40,904 bases of DNA from CAYMAX01 sp964388595. Its GTDB lineage: Bacteria > Bacteroidota > Bacteroidia > Bacteroidales > UBA932. Both the position numbers and the translations under genes were made by a program. Shown here piece after piece: positions 24,833-33,100 of the stretch. Positions within the stretch are counted from its first letter, which is position 1. The number at the start of each line of letters is the position of its first letter. Under the pieces are notes generated by a model. The model ran no database searches. It saw only the letters and a program-made list of their open reading frames with translations, and was not told the DNA's origin. The DNA is taken from assembly GCA_964388595.1 (NCBI GenBank), contig CAYMAX010000006.1:1-40904 (forward strand). Direction: 5' to 3'.

Positions 24833-25813
24833 ATGTATTCTCTCTCTGAGATAACTTCTTTTATCGAAAAAGGTTTTTATTCCCTCTCTCTCAAAGGCAC
24901 GCCTAATGAGTTGTATGAGCCGATAGAGTATATTATTTCTATTGGCGGCAAGAGAATTCGTCCCCGTCTCTGCCTTTTGACTTATTTGCTTTTCAAAGAC
25001 GAAATAGATGATGCGGTAATATATCCATCTTTGTCTCTCGAAATCTTTCATGCTTTCACCCTTATTCACGATGACATAATGGATAAGGCTGATATGCGTC
25101 GTGGACAGCCAACCATTCATAAAAAATGGAACGACAATGTAGCCATCCTTTCAGGTGATACAATGTCAATATTGGCATATCGTTATCTGTGTTATGCAGA
25201 CCCTTCCGTTGTTCATTCTATCCTTTCTCTTTTTACAGATACCGCCATACAGGTGTGTGAAGGACAGCAGTTGGATATGAATTTCGAACATGAGTATATC
25301 ATCACGATCGACGATTATAAGAAAATGATAGGGCTAAAGACAGCTGTCTTGCTTGCTTGTTCAGCAAAAATAGGGGCATTGATGGCAGGTGTCAATGATG
25401 AGACGGCACAAGCTTTGTATGATTACGGATATAGGTTGGGAATAGCCTTTCAGATTACAGATGACTATCTTGATGTATACGGCGATTCATCCGTATTTGG
25501 AAAGAAAATAGGAGGGGATATAGTCAACAATAAGAAAAGTTGGCTTATGGTGGAGAGTCTTCATAAAGCAACAGGTCGTGAGAAAGAGAGGATAGATGAG
25601 ATAATGAAAATCTCCGAGCCATCAAGGGAGCAGGAAAAGATTGATAAGATGAAAGAGATGTACGAGCTCTTAGATATTCGCAATACCACAGAGAGGGAGA
25701 TAGAGAGGTATTATCAATCAGCCATCAGCGCCATTAAGAACATAGGACTAAATGAAAAACAGATAAAACTTCTTGAAGAGTTTGCATTGAATATCACTTA
25801 TAGAAAGAAATGA
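24833..25813 (+). CDS. Trans-isoprenyl diphosphate synthase
   Basis: A 326-aa all-alpha prenyltransferase that condenses isopentenyl diphosphate with allylic diphosphates. The first Asp-rich motif is DDIMD (80-84) followed by RRGQPTIH; the second is DDYLD (210-214) followed by GKKIGGDIVNNKK. GGKRIRPRL (38-46) binds the isopentenyl diphosphate. Phe75, five residues before the first motif, is a bulky residue of the kind that limits chain length in short-chain (C15/C20) enzymes; this is a hint, not proof. It overlaps the next gene by 4 nt. Confidence 0.92.
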   Translation: MYSLSEITSFIEKGFYSLSLKGTPNELYEPIEYIISIGGKRIRPRLCLLTYLLFKDEIDDAVIYPSLSLEIFHAFTLIHDDIMDKADMRRGQPTIHKKWNDNVAILSGDTMSILAYRYLCYADPSVVHSILSLFTDTAIQVCEGQQLDMNFEHEYIITIDDYKKMIGLKTAVLLACSAKIGALMAGVNDETAQALYDYGYRLGIAFQITDDYLDVYGDSSVFGKKIGGDIVNNKKSWLMVESLHKATGREKERIDEIMKISEPSREQEKIDKMKEMYELLDIRNTTEREIERYYQSAISAIKNIGLNEKQIKLLEEFALNITYRKK

Positions 25814-26802
25814 AGCATATTGTTATAATACGATTATCCACCATCAGCGAAGTTGCCATTGCAGCTCCTCTGATAAGAGCGTATGCTTTGGCCAATCCCG
25901 ATATTCGTTTCACAATGTTCTCTCTAAAGTTGATGAGCCCCCTCTTCGAAGGTATTTCCAATCTTTTTTATTGTCCGGAAGAGATTGAGGAAGGACAATC
26001 TGATATTTTTCAGGCCATCAAGCTGTCACGCAAGGTTCTTTCTCTTCGTCCCACTGATATTGCTGATTACAGCAACACCATGTTATCCCATCGTATTTGT
26101 GCTATCTGTTCATTTATGGGAGTGCACACATCATCTGTCAAAGACCCTTTGAAATTTTCTCCCGGCATTGCACATATCCAACAACGCTTTGAGAATGTTT
26201 TGATTTCTCTCGGCCTATCCAATCTTCACTTCACTGCCCATCCCATCCCCCAAAAGCAATCCATTAAATACACATTTCATCGTATCGGGGTAGCACCTTT
26301 TGCCAAGTATGAAGGCAAAAGATGGCCGATTGACAAAATGGAGAAAGTGGTCAGCGAACTTGCCAATAATCAAGACAATCACATATATCTTTTCGGAGAT
26401 AATAATGAAGAGGCAAGGATACTTCAAAACTGGGAATTCAAATATTCCAATTGTGAATCTGTGGCTGGGAAATATATTCTTAAAGAAGAATTGGACCTCA
26501 TAAAAAGTCTTGACCTTATGATAACAATGGACTGCGCCAATATGCATTTCGCATCTTTTGTCCAGACTCCTGTTATTTCTATATGGGGTGCCACTTCTCC
26601 TGCGCTTGGATTTTACGGCTATGGACAAGATTTGGACAATGCTATCTGTGCCAATATTGATTGCAGACCCTGTTCTCTTTTCGGTGACAAGAAGTGTAAG
26701 AGGGGAGATTATATGTGTATGAAGATGATTACGCCGGAAATGGTGCTCGACAAAATCAACATTTTCTTCGAAAAGGACAAAAATGACAACATCTGGGTGT
26801 AA
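25810..26802 (+). CDS. Glycosyltransferase family 9 (heptosyltransferase-like)
   Basis: A 330-aa GT-B fold protein of the ADP-heptose:LPS heptosyltransferase family. The N-terminus HIVIIRLSTISEVAIAAPLI is the usual RxSxxGDVxxxxP motif with changes. GVAPFAKYEGKRWP (about 161-174) and ITMDCANMHFASFVQTPVISIWGATSPALGFY in the C-terminal half are family hallmarks, as is the Cys-rich CRPCSLFGDKKCKRG tail. It probably adds a sugar to lipopolysaccharide core on the cytoplasmic face. It overlaps both neighbours (4 nt upstream, 20 nt downstream), so the three genes form a tight operon. Confidence 0.88.
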   Translation: MKHIVIIRLSTISEVAIAAPLIRAYALANPDIRFTMFSLKLMSPLFEGISNLFYCPEEIEEGQSDIFQAIKLSRKVLSLRPTDIADYSNTMLSHRICAICSFMGVHTSSVKDPLKFSPGIAHIQQRFENVLISLGLSNLHFTAHPIPQKQSIKYTFHRIGVAPFAKYEGKRWPIDKMEKVVSELANNQDNHIYLFGDNNEEARILQNWEFKYSNCESVAGKYILKEELDLIKSLDLMITMDCANMHFASFVQTPVISIWGATSPALGFYGYGQDLDNAICANIDCRPCSLFGDKKCKRGDYMCMKMITPEMVLDKINIFFEKDKNDNIWV

Positions 26803-28054
26803 AGTGGAGATAATGGCTCCTGCAGGCAATTTCGAATGTCTTGTGGCAGCAATAGAGGCAGGAGCTGACTCCGTCTATTTCGGGGTGGAAAACCTCAATA
26901 TGCGTTCCCATTCTGCCAACAATTTCTCAATGAAGGACCTTCCAAAGATTGCCTCCATCTGCAGAGAACACCATGTCAAGTCATACATCACTCTCAATAT
27001 TGTACTTTATAACGAAGATTTATCCAAAGCACATCTTACACTCGATGCTGCACAATCTGCCGGCATCAATGCAGTGATAGCTTCAGATATGGCTGTTATC
27101 ACTTATGCCCGTTCTATCGATATGGAGGTGCATATTTCTACCCAACTCAGCATTTCCAATTCAGACTCGCTCCGTTTTTATTCCCAGTTTGCAGATGTGG
27201 TGGTGTTGGCCAGAGAACTCAATATGAAACAAGTGAAGGAGATATACGATACTATCGTCAGAGACAGAATATGCGGTCCGTCAGGAGAACTCGTAAGGAT
27301 AGAGATGTTTTGTCATGGAGCCTTGTGTATGGCTATTTCTGGGAAATGCTATCTCAGTCTTCACGAATACAACAAATCTGCCAACAGGGGAGAGTGTTTC
27401 CAATTGTGTCGCCGCGGATACATGGTCACAGATATTGAGACCGGTCGCTCTCTTGAGGTAGATAACAAGTATATAATGTCTCCGAAAGACCTTTGTACCA
27501 TAGAATTCATCGATGATCTCATCAATTCCGGGGTGCAAGTGTTGAAAATAGAGGGCAGGGCCCGTTCTGCTGATTATGTCAAGACAGTAGTAAGTGCTTA
27601 CAGACGAGCAGTTGATGCTGTCGGGGAGCAATCTTTTACCTCTGATTATGCAACTTCTCTCAAGAAGGAATTGTCACAGGTATTCAATCGCGGTTTTTGG
27701 GATGGATATTATCAAGGTGCTCTTCTTGGTGAATGGAGCGATGTGTACGGCAACAAGGCTACACAAAAGAAAACCTACATAGGTAAGGTTACGAACTATT
27801 TTTCCAATCTCCAGGTAGCAGAAGTGCTCATTGAGACCGGCTCACTCTCCGTCGGGAGCCATATTATGATAATGGGCCCCACAACAGGGGTAACAGAGTG
27901 TGTCATTCCGGAGATTAGAGAAGAATTGAAATCTGTAGAAAAAGTGCTCAAGGGGAAATATTGTTCCATCCCCATAGCTCGGAAATTGCGCAGGAACGAT
28001 AAAGTCTATCTTGTGACTGAAGAACACCAATCTGAGACTGCAGTACGAAGCTGA
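26783..28054 (+). CDS. U32-family peptidase-like protein (TrhP/YegQ type)
   Basis: A 423-aa protein of the U32 family. It begins VEIMAPAGNFECLVAAIEAGADSVYFG, a TIM-barrel-like start, and carries the cysteine cluster FCHGALCMAISGKCYLS and GECFQLCRRGY, which in characterised relatives binds an Fe-S cluster. Size and motifs fit the TrhP (YegQ) group, which in E. coli is needed for 5-hydroxyuridine at tRNA position 34, rather than the larger RlhA group; a true protease role is unlikely. The start lies within the end of the GT9 gene. The last 49 bp overlap the end of the convergent S41 gene. Confidence 0.87.
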   Translation: MTTSGCKVEIMAPAGNFECLVAAIEAGADSVYFGVENLNMRSHSANNFSMKDLPKIASICREHHVKSYITLNIVLYNEDLSKAHLTLDAAQSAGINAVIASDMAVITYARSIDMEVHISTQLSISNSDSLRFYSQFADVVVLARELNMKQVKEIYDTIVRDRICGPSGELVRIEMFCHGALCMAISGKCYLSLHEYNKSANRGECFQLCRRGYMVTDIETGRSLEVDNKYIMSPKDLCTIEFIDDLINSGVQVLKIEGRARSADYVKTVVSAYRRAVDAVGEQSFTSDYATSLKKELSQVFNRGFWDGYYQGALLGEWSDVYGNKATQKKTYIGKVTNYFSNLQVAEVLIETGSLSVGSHIMIMGPTTGVTECVIPEIREELKSVEKVLKGKYCSIPIARKLRRNDKVYLVTEEHQSETAVRS

Positions 28055-29649
28055 GCGTCATCTCTGACAGCACTTTCAGCACCACCACGCTGGAAATAGT
28101 ATTTCACGGCTATCTCGTTTTCAACCACCGATTTGAGTTCATTCTTATTGGCTTTAAGAAACTCTGTCTTAGTGAGGGAGACTTTCTTTAGCAGAGCTTT
28201 GATATCGGCTTCTACACCATTAATATCCTCTTCAAGTCCCTCTCTCTGGGCAGTTTTAAGCACATCCTCCATCTCTATCTGAGAATCGGTGCGGGAATCA
28301 AAATTGCGATTGGCCGCAAAAGTTACGAATTCATCATATTCACTATCGGACAATCTGAATCTCCCTGCCGGTTCGATGTCGTGGTGTTTAATGTAATAAT
28401 CAATGGCAAAATCGCTGATGATGTCACCGTAAATCAATGATACGAGAGGGCGGCTGTAGTATTTTGATTCGACGAAAATATCAGGAGAAATACCTCCTCC
28501 ATCATAAACAGAACGTCCGTTAGCTGTTTTGAATTCTTTTTTAAGAGAATCAGGTACTGTCCCTACGCTGCCATCCTGGTTGCGATGACTATAGTCAATG
28601 GCTTGCACACAGCGACCGCTCGGGGTATAATATTTGGCAGTAGTTAATTTCAGAGAAGTGTTATATCCAACACCGCGAATGGACTGAACAAGACCCTTTC
28701 CGAAGGTGCGTGTACCTGCGATAGTGGCTCTGTCCAAATCTTGAAGTGCGCCGGAGACAATTTCTGAAGAAGAAGCAGAACCACTATTTACCATTACAAG
28801 TATGGGAATGTCTGTATTGATAGGTTCTTTCTGAGTACGAAAATCACTGTTGTCACTCTGATCTTTTCCACGAGAAGATACTACAAGAGTACCCGAGGGG
28901 ACGAAAAGGGAGACGATATCGATAGCTTCACTCATCAATCCGCCGCCATTGCCTCTGAGGTCAAGAACGAGCCTTTTCATCTTACCATCTTTGCTGAGGG
29001 TTTCAACTGCTTTACGGACATCTTTCGAGCCATCCATGGTGAATCCTCCAATCTGTATATAACCTATACTGTCGTTGATGAATCCGCTATATACTACATC
29101 ACAAACATGCACTCTTTCTCTTATCAGAGAGATATGGACTGTATCGTCGGTTCTGATTTTGACAACATCCATCTTAAGCTCTGTCCCGGGCTTGCCACGC
29201 ATTTTAGAACTGCATTGTGCGACAGTAAGATCCTTGGTGCTCTCCCCATCTATGGAAAGAATCCTGTCACCCGGCTGCAATCCGCATTTGATGGCAGGAG
29301 AATCGAGATATGGCTCTGAAATGAGAATGTCGCCTGAAGGAAGTTTCTTTATAATGGACCCAACCCCTCCATAACTGCCTGTGGTCATCATATCTATCTC
29401 TTCTTCATTTTCTTCGGAGATGAATATGGTGTATGGATCGAGGGATGATAGCATGGCATTAATTCCTTTCTCGAGGAGTTTGTCGATCTGGACACTGTCT
29501 ACATATTGTGACTGAAGTGTGCGGAGGATAGCAGTCTGAATCTCAAGGTTCTTTCCTGCTTTGAAAGAAGATGATTGGGCAAATGACATTGCCGATGACA
29601 TAATAACTAAAACGGCCACGATAGAGGTGGACTTGAACCATTTATTCAT
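28006..29649 (-). CDS. C-terminal processing peptidase, S41 family
   Basis: A 547-aa exported protease with an N-terminal signal sequence (KSTSIVAVLVIMSSAMSFAQ). A linker domain is followed by a PDZ domain (GVGSIIKKLPSGDILISEPY...GLQPGDRILSIDG) and the S41 catalytic domain (LVLDLRGNGGG). The catalytic Ser is in NSGSASSSEIVSGAL and the Lys in GTRTFGKGLVQS. Such Ctp proteases cleave periplasmic proteins near their C-termini. The C-terminal 130 residues are charged and Lys-rich. Its 3' end overlaps the U32 gene, and it is divergent from rdgB-recO. Confidence 0.93.
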   Translation of the reverse strand: MNKWFKSTSIVAVLVIMSSAMSFAQSSSFKAGKNLEIQTAILRTLQSQYVDSVQIDKLLEKGINAMLSSLDPYTIFISEENEEEIDMMTTGSYGGVGSIIKKLPSGDILISEPYLDSPAIKCGLQPGDRILSIDGESTKDLTVAQCSSKMRGKPGTELKMDVVKIRTDDTVHISLIRERVHVCDVVYSGFINDSIGYIQIGGFTMDGSKDVRKAVETLSKDGKMKRLVLDLRGNGGGLMSEAIDIVSLFVPSGTLVVSSRGKDQSDNSDFRTQKEPINTDIPILVMVNSGSASSSEIVSGALQDLDRATIAGTRTFGKGLVQSIRGVGYNTSLKLTTAKYYTPSGRCVQAIDYSHRNQDGSVGTVPDSLKKEFKTANGRSVYDGGGISPDIFVESKYYSRPLVSLIYGDIISDFAIDYYIKHHDIEPAGRFRLSDSEYDEFVTFAANRNFDSRTDSQIEMEDVLKTAQREGLEEDINGVEADIKALLKKVSLTKTEFLKANKNELKSVVENEIAVKYYFQRGGAESAVRDDAQLRTAVSDWCSSVTR

Positions 29650-29671
29650 ACTTATCGAGTATTATATCGCG

Positions 29672-29703
29672 CAAAAGTAATCTTTTCATACCTTTGTTGC
29701 AAT
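29672..29703 (-). promoter_or_regulatory. Promoter for the S41 peptidase gene
   Basis: On the minus strand ATTG (29703-29700), a 20-bp spacer and TACTTTTG (29679-29672) match the Bacteroidota promoter. The start codon at 29649 follows 22 nt later. It interlocks with the divergent rdgB-recO box. Confidence 0.5.
29689..29696 (+). promoter_or_regulatory. -7 box for rdgB-recO
   Basis: TACCTTTG is a perfect TAnnTTTG box, 23 nt before the ATG at 29720. No TTTG is seen at the -33 position. Confidence 0.45.
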
Positions 29704-29719
29704 AATCAGACCATCAATT

Positions 29720-30994
29720 ATGGATATTCTGTTCGCTACGGGCAATATGCACAAACTAAAAGAGGCACAGGAGATTCTTGGTTCTTCTTTTTCTTTGAAA
29801 ACGCCCACAGAGTATGGTCTCACAGAGAATATTCCCGAAACTTCAGATACTATCGAAGGCAATGCCGTACAAAAAGCATTGTATGTGTGGCAAAAGTTAA
29901 AAATGCCCTGTTTTGCAGATGACACGGGACTTGAAATCGATTATCTGAAAGGTGCACCGGGTGTATATTCGGCAAGATATGCAGGTGAACAAAAGTCTTC
30001 AGTGAACAATATGAATAAAGTGTTGTCAGAAATGAATGGAGTCCCGATGGAAAGCAGAAATGCGAGATTCAGATGTGTGGTTGCCCTTATTTTACCTGAT
30101 ATTTCTTCTAAAAGAGGATTTTCGCTGCGAACTTTTGACGGAGTGGCAGAGGGATGTATTATGGTCTCGCCCAAAGGTGACGGGGGTTTTGGATACGATC
30201 CCATTTTCAAGCCTGATGGATATGAGCAGTGTTTTTCAGAGTTGTCTGCAGATGCCAAGAATACCATCTCACATAGGGGCAAAGCTATGCGGCAGATGGC
30301 CTCTTTTCTTCAGAAAGCATATAGTTCGACGCCACTTTCTCCCTCCACCACTCATTTTATTTTCTTACATAAGACTATGTATGGGGACTCATCTGTGATA
30401 GTTCACGGATATTCCAAAGAGAGAGGGAGGGAAAGTTTTATGCTCAGAGGAGTCAAAAAGAGAATTCAATATCTGCATCCTCTGAATATTTTAAATCTTG
30501 AATTGGACAATCACTCCAGAGGTTCTCTGAAGTCGATACGCGAAATAGCCCCCAAATATCAACTCAATTCTATCAGAAGTGAGGTACTTAAGAGCTCAAT
30601 AGCAATTTTTATGGGAGAGTTGTTATATAAATTGATGTTGACTGAGACCGGGGATGATATCCTGTTTGATTATATAGAGACATCGATAGTGCTATTCAAC
30701 GAATTAAGCGAGCCATATTCCAATTTTCATCTTTGGTTTATGGTCAATCTGATTGTCAAAATGGGATTTATGCCGGGGAAAGCCACCGAGATGGAGTACA
30801 ATCCTTTTTCCCCATCTGAGAAGGCCCTTTTCGAGTCTTTTATACATCTTCCATGTGCACAGGCCATGAGATTGTCTCTGACAGGTGAGACAAGGAGTGC
30901 GTTTATAAACTCAATGTTGCACTATCTCGAATATCATCTCGGGTACCATATTGAGAACAAATCTCTAAATATTTTGCACGAAGTGCTCAAATAA
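29720..30994 (+). CDS. RdgB-RecO fusion: XTP/dITP pyrophosphatase joined to DNA repair protein RecO
   Basis: One uninterrupted 424-aa frame with two recognisable proteins. Residues 1 to about 200 are a complete RdgB/HAM1 NTP pyrophosphatase that removes ITP, dITP and XTP: LFATGNMHKLKEAQEIL, EGNAVQKA (46-53), FADDTGLEIDYLKGAPGVYS (65-84), GDGGFGYDPIF (153-163) and SHRGKAM (184-190). Residues about 211-424 are RecO: an OB-fold start THFIFLHKTMYGDSSVIVHG, ESFMLRGVKK, then the helical part KSSIAIFMGELLYKLM (291-306) and YSNFHLWFMVNLIVKMGF. RecO loads RecA with RecR. The join is only about 10 residues (30317-30352) and has no in-frame ATG, GTG or TTG; the nearest internal ATGs are codons 190 and 193. 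Confidence 0.85.
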   Translation: MDILFATGNMHKLKEAQEILGSSFSLKTPTEYGLTENIPETSDTIEGNAVQKALYVWQKLKMPCFADDTGLEIDYLKGAPGVYSARYAGEQKSSVNNMNKVLSEMNGVPMESRNARFRCVVALILPDISSKRGFSLRTFDGVAEGCIMVSPKGDGGFGYDPIFKPDGYEQCFSELSADAKNTISHRGKAMRQMASFLQKAYSSTPLSPSTTHFIFLHKTMYGDSSVIVHGYSKERGRESFMLRGVKKRIQYLHPLNILNLELDNHSRGSLKSIREIAPKYQLNSIRSEVLKSSIAIFMGELLYKLMLTETGDDILFDYIETSIVLFNELSEPYSNFHLWFMVNLIVKMGFMPGKATEMEYNPFSPSEKALFESFIHLPCAQAMRLSLTGETRSAFINSMLHYLEYHLGYHIENKSLNILHEVLK

Positions 30995-31005
30995 TACTTT
31001 TTTCA

Positions 31006-31013
31006 TACCTTTG
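31006..31013 (+). promoter_or_regulatory. -7 box 7 nt before the GH3 gene
   Basis: TACCTTTG followed by AAAACTG and then the ATG at 31021. This geometry predicts an almost leaderless mRNA. The -33 position is poor. Confidence 0.45.
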
Positions 31014-31020
31014 AAAACTG

Positions 31021-32556
31021 ATGACACTTATCAACTCCATAGTTACCTCTTATTCGTATTCTCTTCTCAAAGAGCTTGACCAAAGCAGGAAAGATCCTCT
31101 CACCTCTCAATGGAATACATTTAAATATCTTATTCATCATGGTCGTGATTCTGCATTTGGGTATAATAGTGATTTCGACCATATCGAGAATTTCGAAGAT
31201 TACAGGAAGAAGATACCGGTAAGAAGCTATGATCAGTTTCAGCCTTTTATTGACAGGATTCGTTCAGGGGAGGATTATGTGCTTTGGGATCAAAAAGTGC
31301 ATTGGTTCGCCAAATCAAGCGGTACAAGCTCCGACAAAAGTAAATACATTCCCATCACTCCCGATAATCTTTATCATTGCCATTACCGCGGATTTAGAAA
31401 GATGCTTGCATCTTATCTTGATACTTACCCCAAGAGCAAACTATTGCAGGGGAAATCTCTCACTTTGGGTGGAAGCGTGCATCTTGATGAGTTGAGTCAT
31501 AAAGGGGCGCACAATGGTGATTTATCGGCCATTTTACTTAAGAATACTCCCAAAATCGCAGAGATGTTCCGAGTTCCCAAGCGTGAAGTGGCGCTTTTTT
31601 CTGATTTTGACGAAAAAATAGAGATGATTTGCAAGGAGTGTTCTCATGAGAATGTTACTAATTTTTCAGGAGTACCCTCATGGAATCTCATAATGCTGTT
31701 GAGGCTTTTGGAGTACAATAAGGCCAAATATATTACCGATATATGGCCAAATATTGAACTATTTATGCACGGAGGAATTAGTTTCGAACCTTACAGAGAG
31801 CAATTCGAAGCTATTATACCATCGGAGTCTATGCGTTATGTGGAGAATTACAATGCTTCGGAGGGATATTTTGCCTTCCAGGATATTCCATCAGACAAAG
31901 GGATGCTGCTGGCTCTCAACAATGGAGTCTTCTTTGAATTTATACCTCTCCCTCTCTTGTCTGCTGTCATAAACGGAGAATCAGACGAAGTATATACTTT
32001 GGAAGGGGTAAGGAAAGGGGTTCAATATGCAGTGGTGGTGACCACTAACAGTGGGCTTTGGAGATATTTGATAGGAGACTGTGTGGAGTTTTCTTCTCTG
32101 TTCCCTCACAGACTTATTATCTCAGGCCGCACTCAGCTTTATATCAATGCCTTTGGGGAAGAGATGATGATTAATAATGCAGAGAAGGCACTCTCTGCTG
32201 CCTGCAAGGAGTGTAATGTCTCTGTGAGTGATTATACCGTTGCTCCCATCTTTATGAAAGACAATCATCAGGGAGCGCATCAATGGGTTATAGAATTTGT
32301 TGAGAACCCTCTGCTTGACGAGATGGCGATTGAATCTTTTGCAGAGGTTCTTGACAGTGCACTATGTCGTCAAAATTCTGATTATGACGCCAAGCGTCAC
32401 GAGACGGCCACTATGTCCCGATTGGTTATCACCCCTGTGCCGAAGGGGACTTTCTATAATTGGATGAAAAGTCGCAGCAAAGTCGGGGGCCAGAATAAAG
32501 TCCCCAGACTCTGCAACGACAGACATTTTGTAGATGAATTACTAAGCGATATTTAA
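31021..32556 (+). CDS. GH3-family (auxin-responsive-promoter-like) adenylate-forming protein
   Basis: A 511-aa protein of the GH3 branch of acyl-adenylate-forming enzymes, a group named from plants but widespread in Bacteroidota. Features are FAKSSGTSSDKSKYIPIT (ATP-binding P-loop-like motif, residues about 98-115), FSGVPSWNLIMLLRLLE, a central YNASEGYFAFQD (A5-like motif) and TNSGLWRYLIGDCVEF followed by the hinge-like FGEEMMINNAEKAL. The bacterial role is unknown; conjugating an acyl group to an amine is inferred from the plant enzymes. It follows rdgB-recO by 26 nt and ends 12 bp from the convergent DUF6249-like gene. Confidence 0.87.
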   Translation: MTLINSIVTSYSYSLLKELDQSRKDPLTSQWNTFKYLIHHGRDSAFGYNSDFDHIENFEDYRKKIPVRSYDQFQPFIDRIRSGEDYVLWDQKVHWFAKSSGTSSDKSKYIPITPDNLYHCHYRGFRKMLASYLDTYPKSKLLQGKSLTLGGSVHLDELSHKGAHNGDLSAILLKNTPKIAEMFRVPKREVALFSDFDEKIEMICKECSHENVTNFSGVPSWNLIMLLRLLEYNKAKYITDIWPNIELFMHGGISFEPYREQFEAIIPSESMRYVENYNASEGYFAFQDIPSDKGMLLALNNGVFFEFIPLPLLSAVINGESDEVYTLEGVRKGVQYAVVVTTNSGLWRYLIGDCVEFSSLFPHRLIISGRTQLYINAFGEEMMINNAEKALSAACKECNVSVSDYTVAPIFMKDNHQGAHQWVIEFVENPLLDEMAIESFAEVLDSALCRQNSDYDAKRHETATMSRLVITPVPKGTFYNWMKSRSKVGGQNKVPRLCNDRHFVDELLSDI

Positions 32557-32568
32557 ATCGTGCAGGTG

Positions 32569-32970
32569 TTATTTATTTTGAGATTCACCTTTTTTCTCTA
32601 TCAAGTAAGCTATCAACAGACCGAGACCGCCCATTAGAAGTGTGCAGCTGCTATAGATAATAGTTAGTTGATCATTGACATGACGGAGGTTTGAAAGTTC
32701 TGAATATAGTCCCATCTGAGAGGCTATGATATAGCCGATGATACATCCAAGGCCTATGCCTGTGATAAGGAATCCAATACGAAGAGGCCAAGATTTTCTA
32801 CTGCTTCTTTCCCCACCAAGCATCTTTCCAAGTTCGAAGTTATTGTCTTTTGAGACATCTAAGTCTTTGATTTTGTCGATAAGGAGAATACGTTCTTTTC
32901 TGTGAGTGAAGATTTCGACAATAAAACAGAGGGCTGCCATAATAGTTGCTACCACTAAAACTGAATCCAT
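32569..32970 (-). CDS. Small membrane protein, DUF6249-like
   Basis: Encodes 133 aa with three hydrophobic segments (about 1-21, 65-87 and 102-128) and a charged cytoplasmic loop after the first (HRKERILLIDKIKD). The pattern of a short N-terminal helix, RKER-LLI-K, then GFLITGIGLGCIIGY and LLMGGLGLLIAYLIEKK resembles the DUF6249 proteins that sit beside ECF sigma genes in Bacteroidota. Function is unknown. It is divergent from the ECF sigma gene, and a mirrored copy of the sigma promoter points at it, so it is probably a target of that sigma factor. Confidence 0.75.
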   Translation of the reverse strand: MDSVLVVATIMAALCFIVEIFTHRKERILLIDKIKDLDVSKDNNFELGKMLGGERSSRKSWPLRIGFLITGIGLGCIIGYIIASQMGLYSELSNLRHVNDQLTIIYSSCTLLMGGLGLLIAYLIEKKGESQNK

Positions 32971-33015
32971 AGTAATAATTTTTAAATAGTTGTTTTTGTA
33001 AAAGTTTGCCCTTTT

Positions 33016-33041
33016 GACGAGGATGCTTCATAAAAGTTACA
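33016..33041 (-). promoter_or_regulatory. ECF-type promoter for the DUF6249-like gene
   Basis: On the minus strand TGTAAC (33041-33036), exactly 16 bp, then CGTC (33019-33016). This is the classic -35/-10 form of ECF sigma promoters. Predicted RNA would start near 33009, giving a leader of roughly 40 nt before the ATG at 32970. It is the mirror image of the plus-strand site at 33053-33078. Confidence 0.7.
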
Positions 33042-33061
33042 TCAAAATAATATGTAACTTT
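33033..33061. repeat. Perfect 10-bp inverted repeat in the sigma promoter region
   Basis: AAAGTTACAT (33033-33042) and ATGTAACTTT (33052-33061) are exact reverse complements separated by 9 bp. The arms contain the two divergent ECF -35 elements, so the symmetry is explained at least partly by paired promoters; an added repressor or activator site is possible. Confidence 0.85.
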
Positions 33062-33078
33062 ATCGCATCAATATCGTC
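33053..33078 (+). promoter_or_regulatory. ECF-type autoregulatory promoter for the sigma operon
   Basis: TGTAAC (33053-33058), 16 bp, CGTC (33075-33078). Predicted start is about 33085, 16 nt before the sigma ATG at 33101. No TAnnTTTG box is visible, suggesting the operon depends on its own sigma factor. Confidence 0.7.
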
Positions 33079-33100
33079 AAATACCCGACTTGCGGTAGTA

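Noticed and set aside
26215..26829. 204-codon minus-strand open frame opposite the GT9 gene
   Set aside because: Overlaps a conserved glycosyltransferase and has no domain signature of its own.
30353..30994. Separate recO gene
   Set aside because: The frame is continuous with rdgB and no ATG, GTG or TTG lies at the expected RecO start; kept as a fusion, with internal start at codon 190/193 noted as the alternative.
33014..33100. Upstream extension of the ECF sigma frame to 33014
   Set aside because: It would place the predicted promoter within the coding region, and the extra residues have no sigma-factor similarity.
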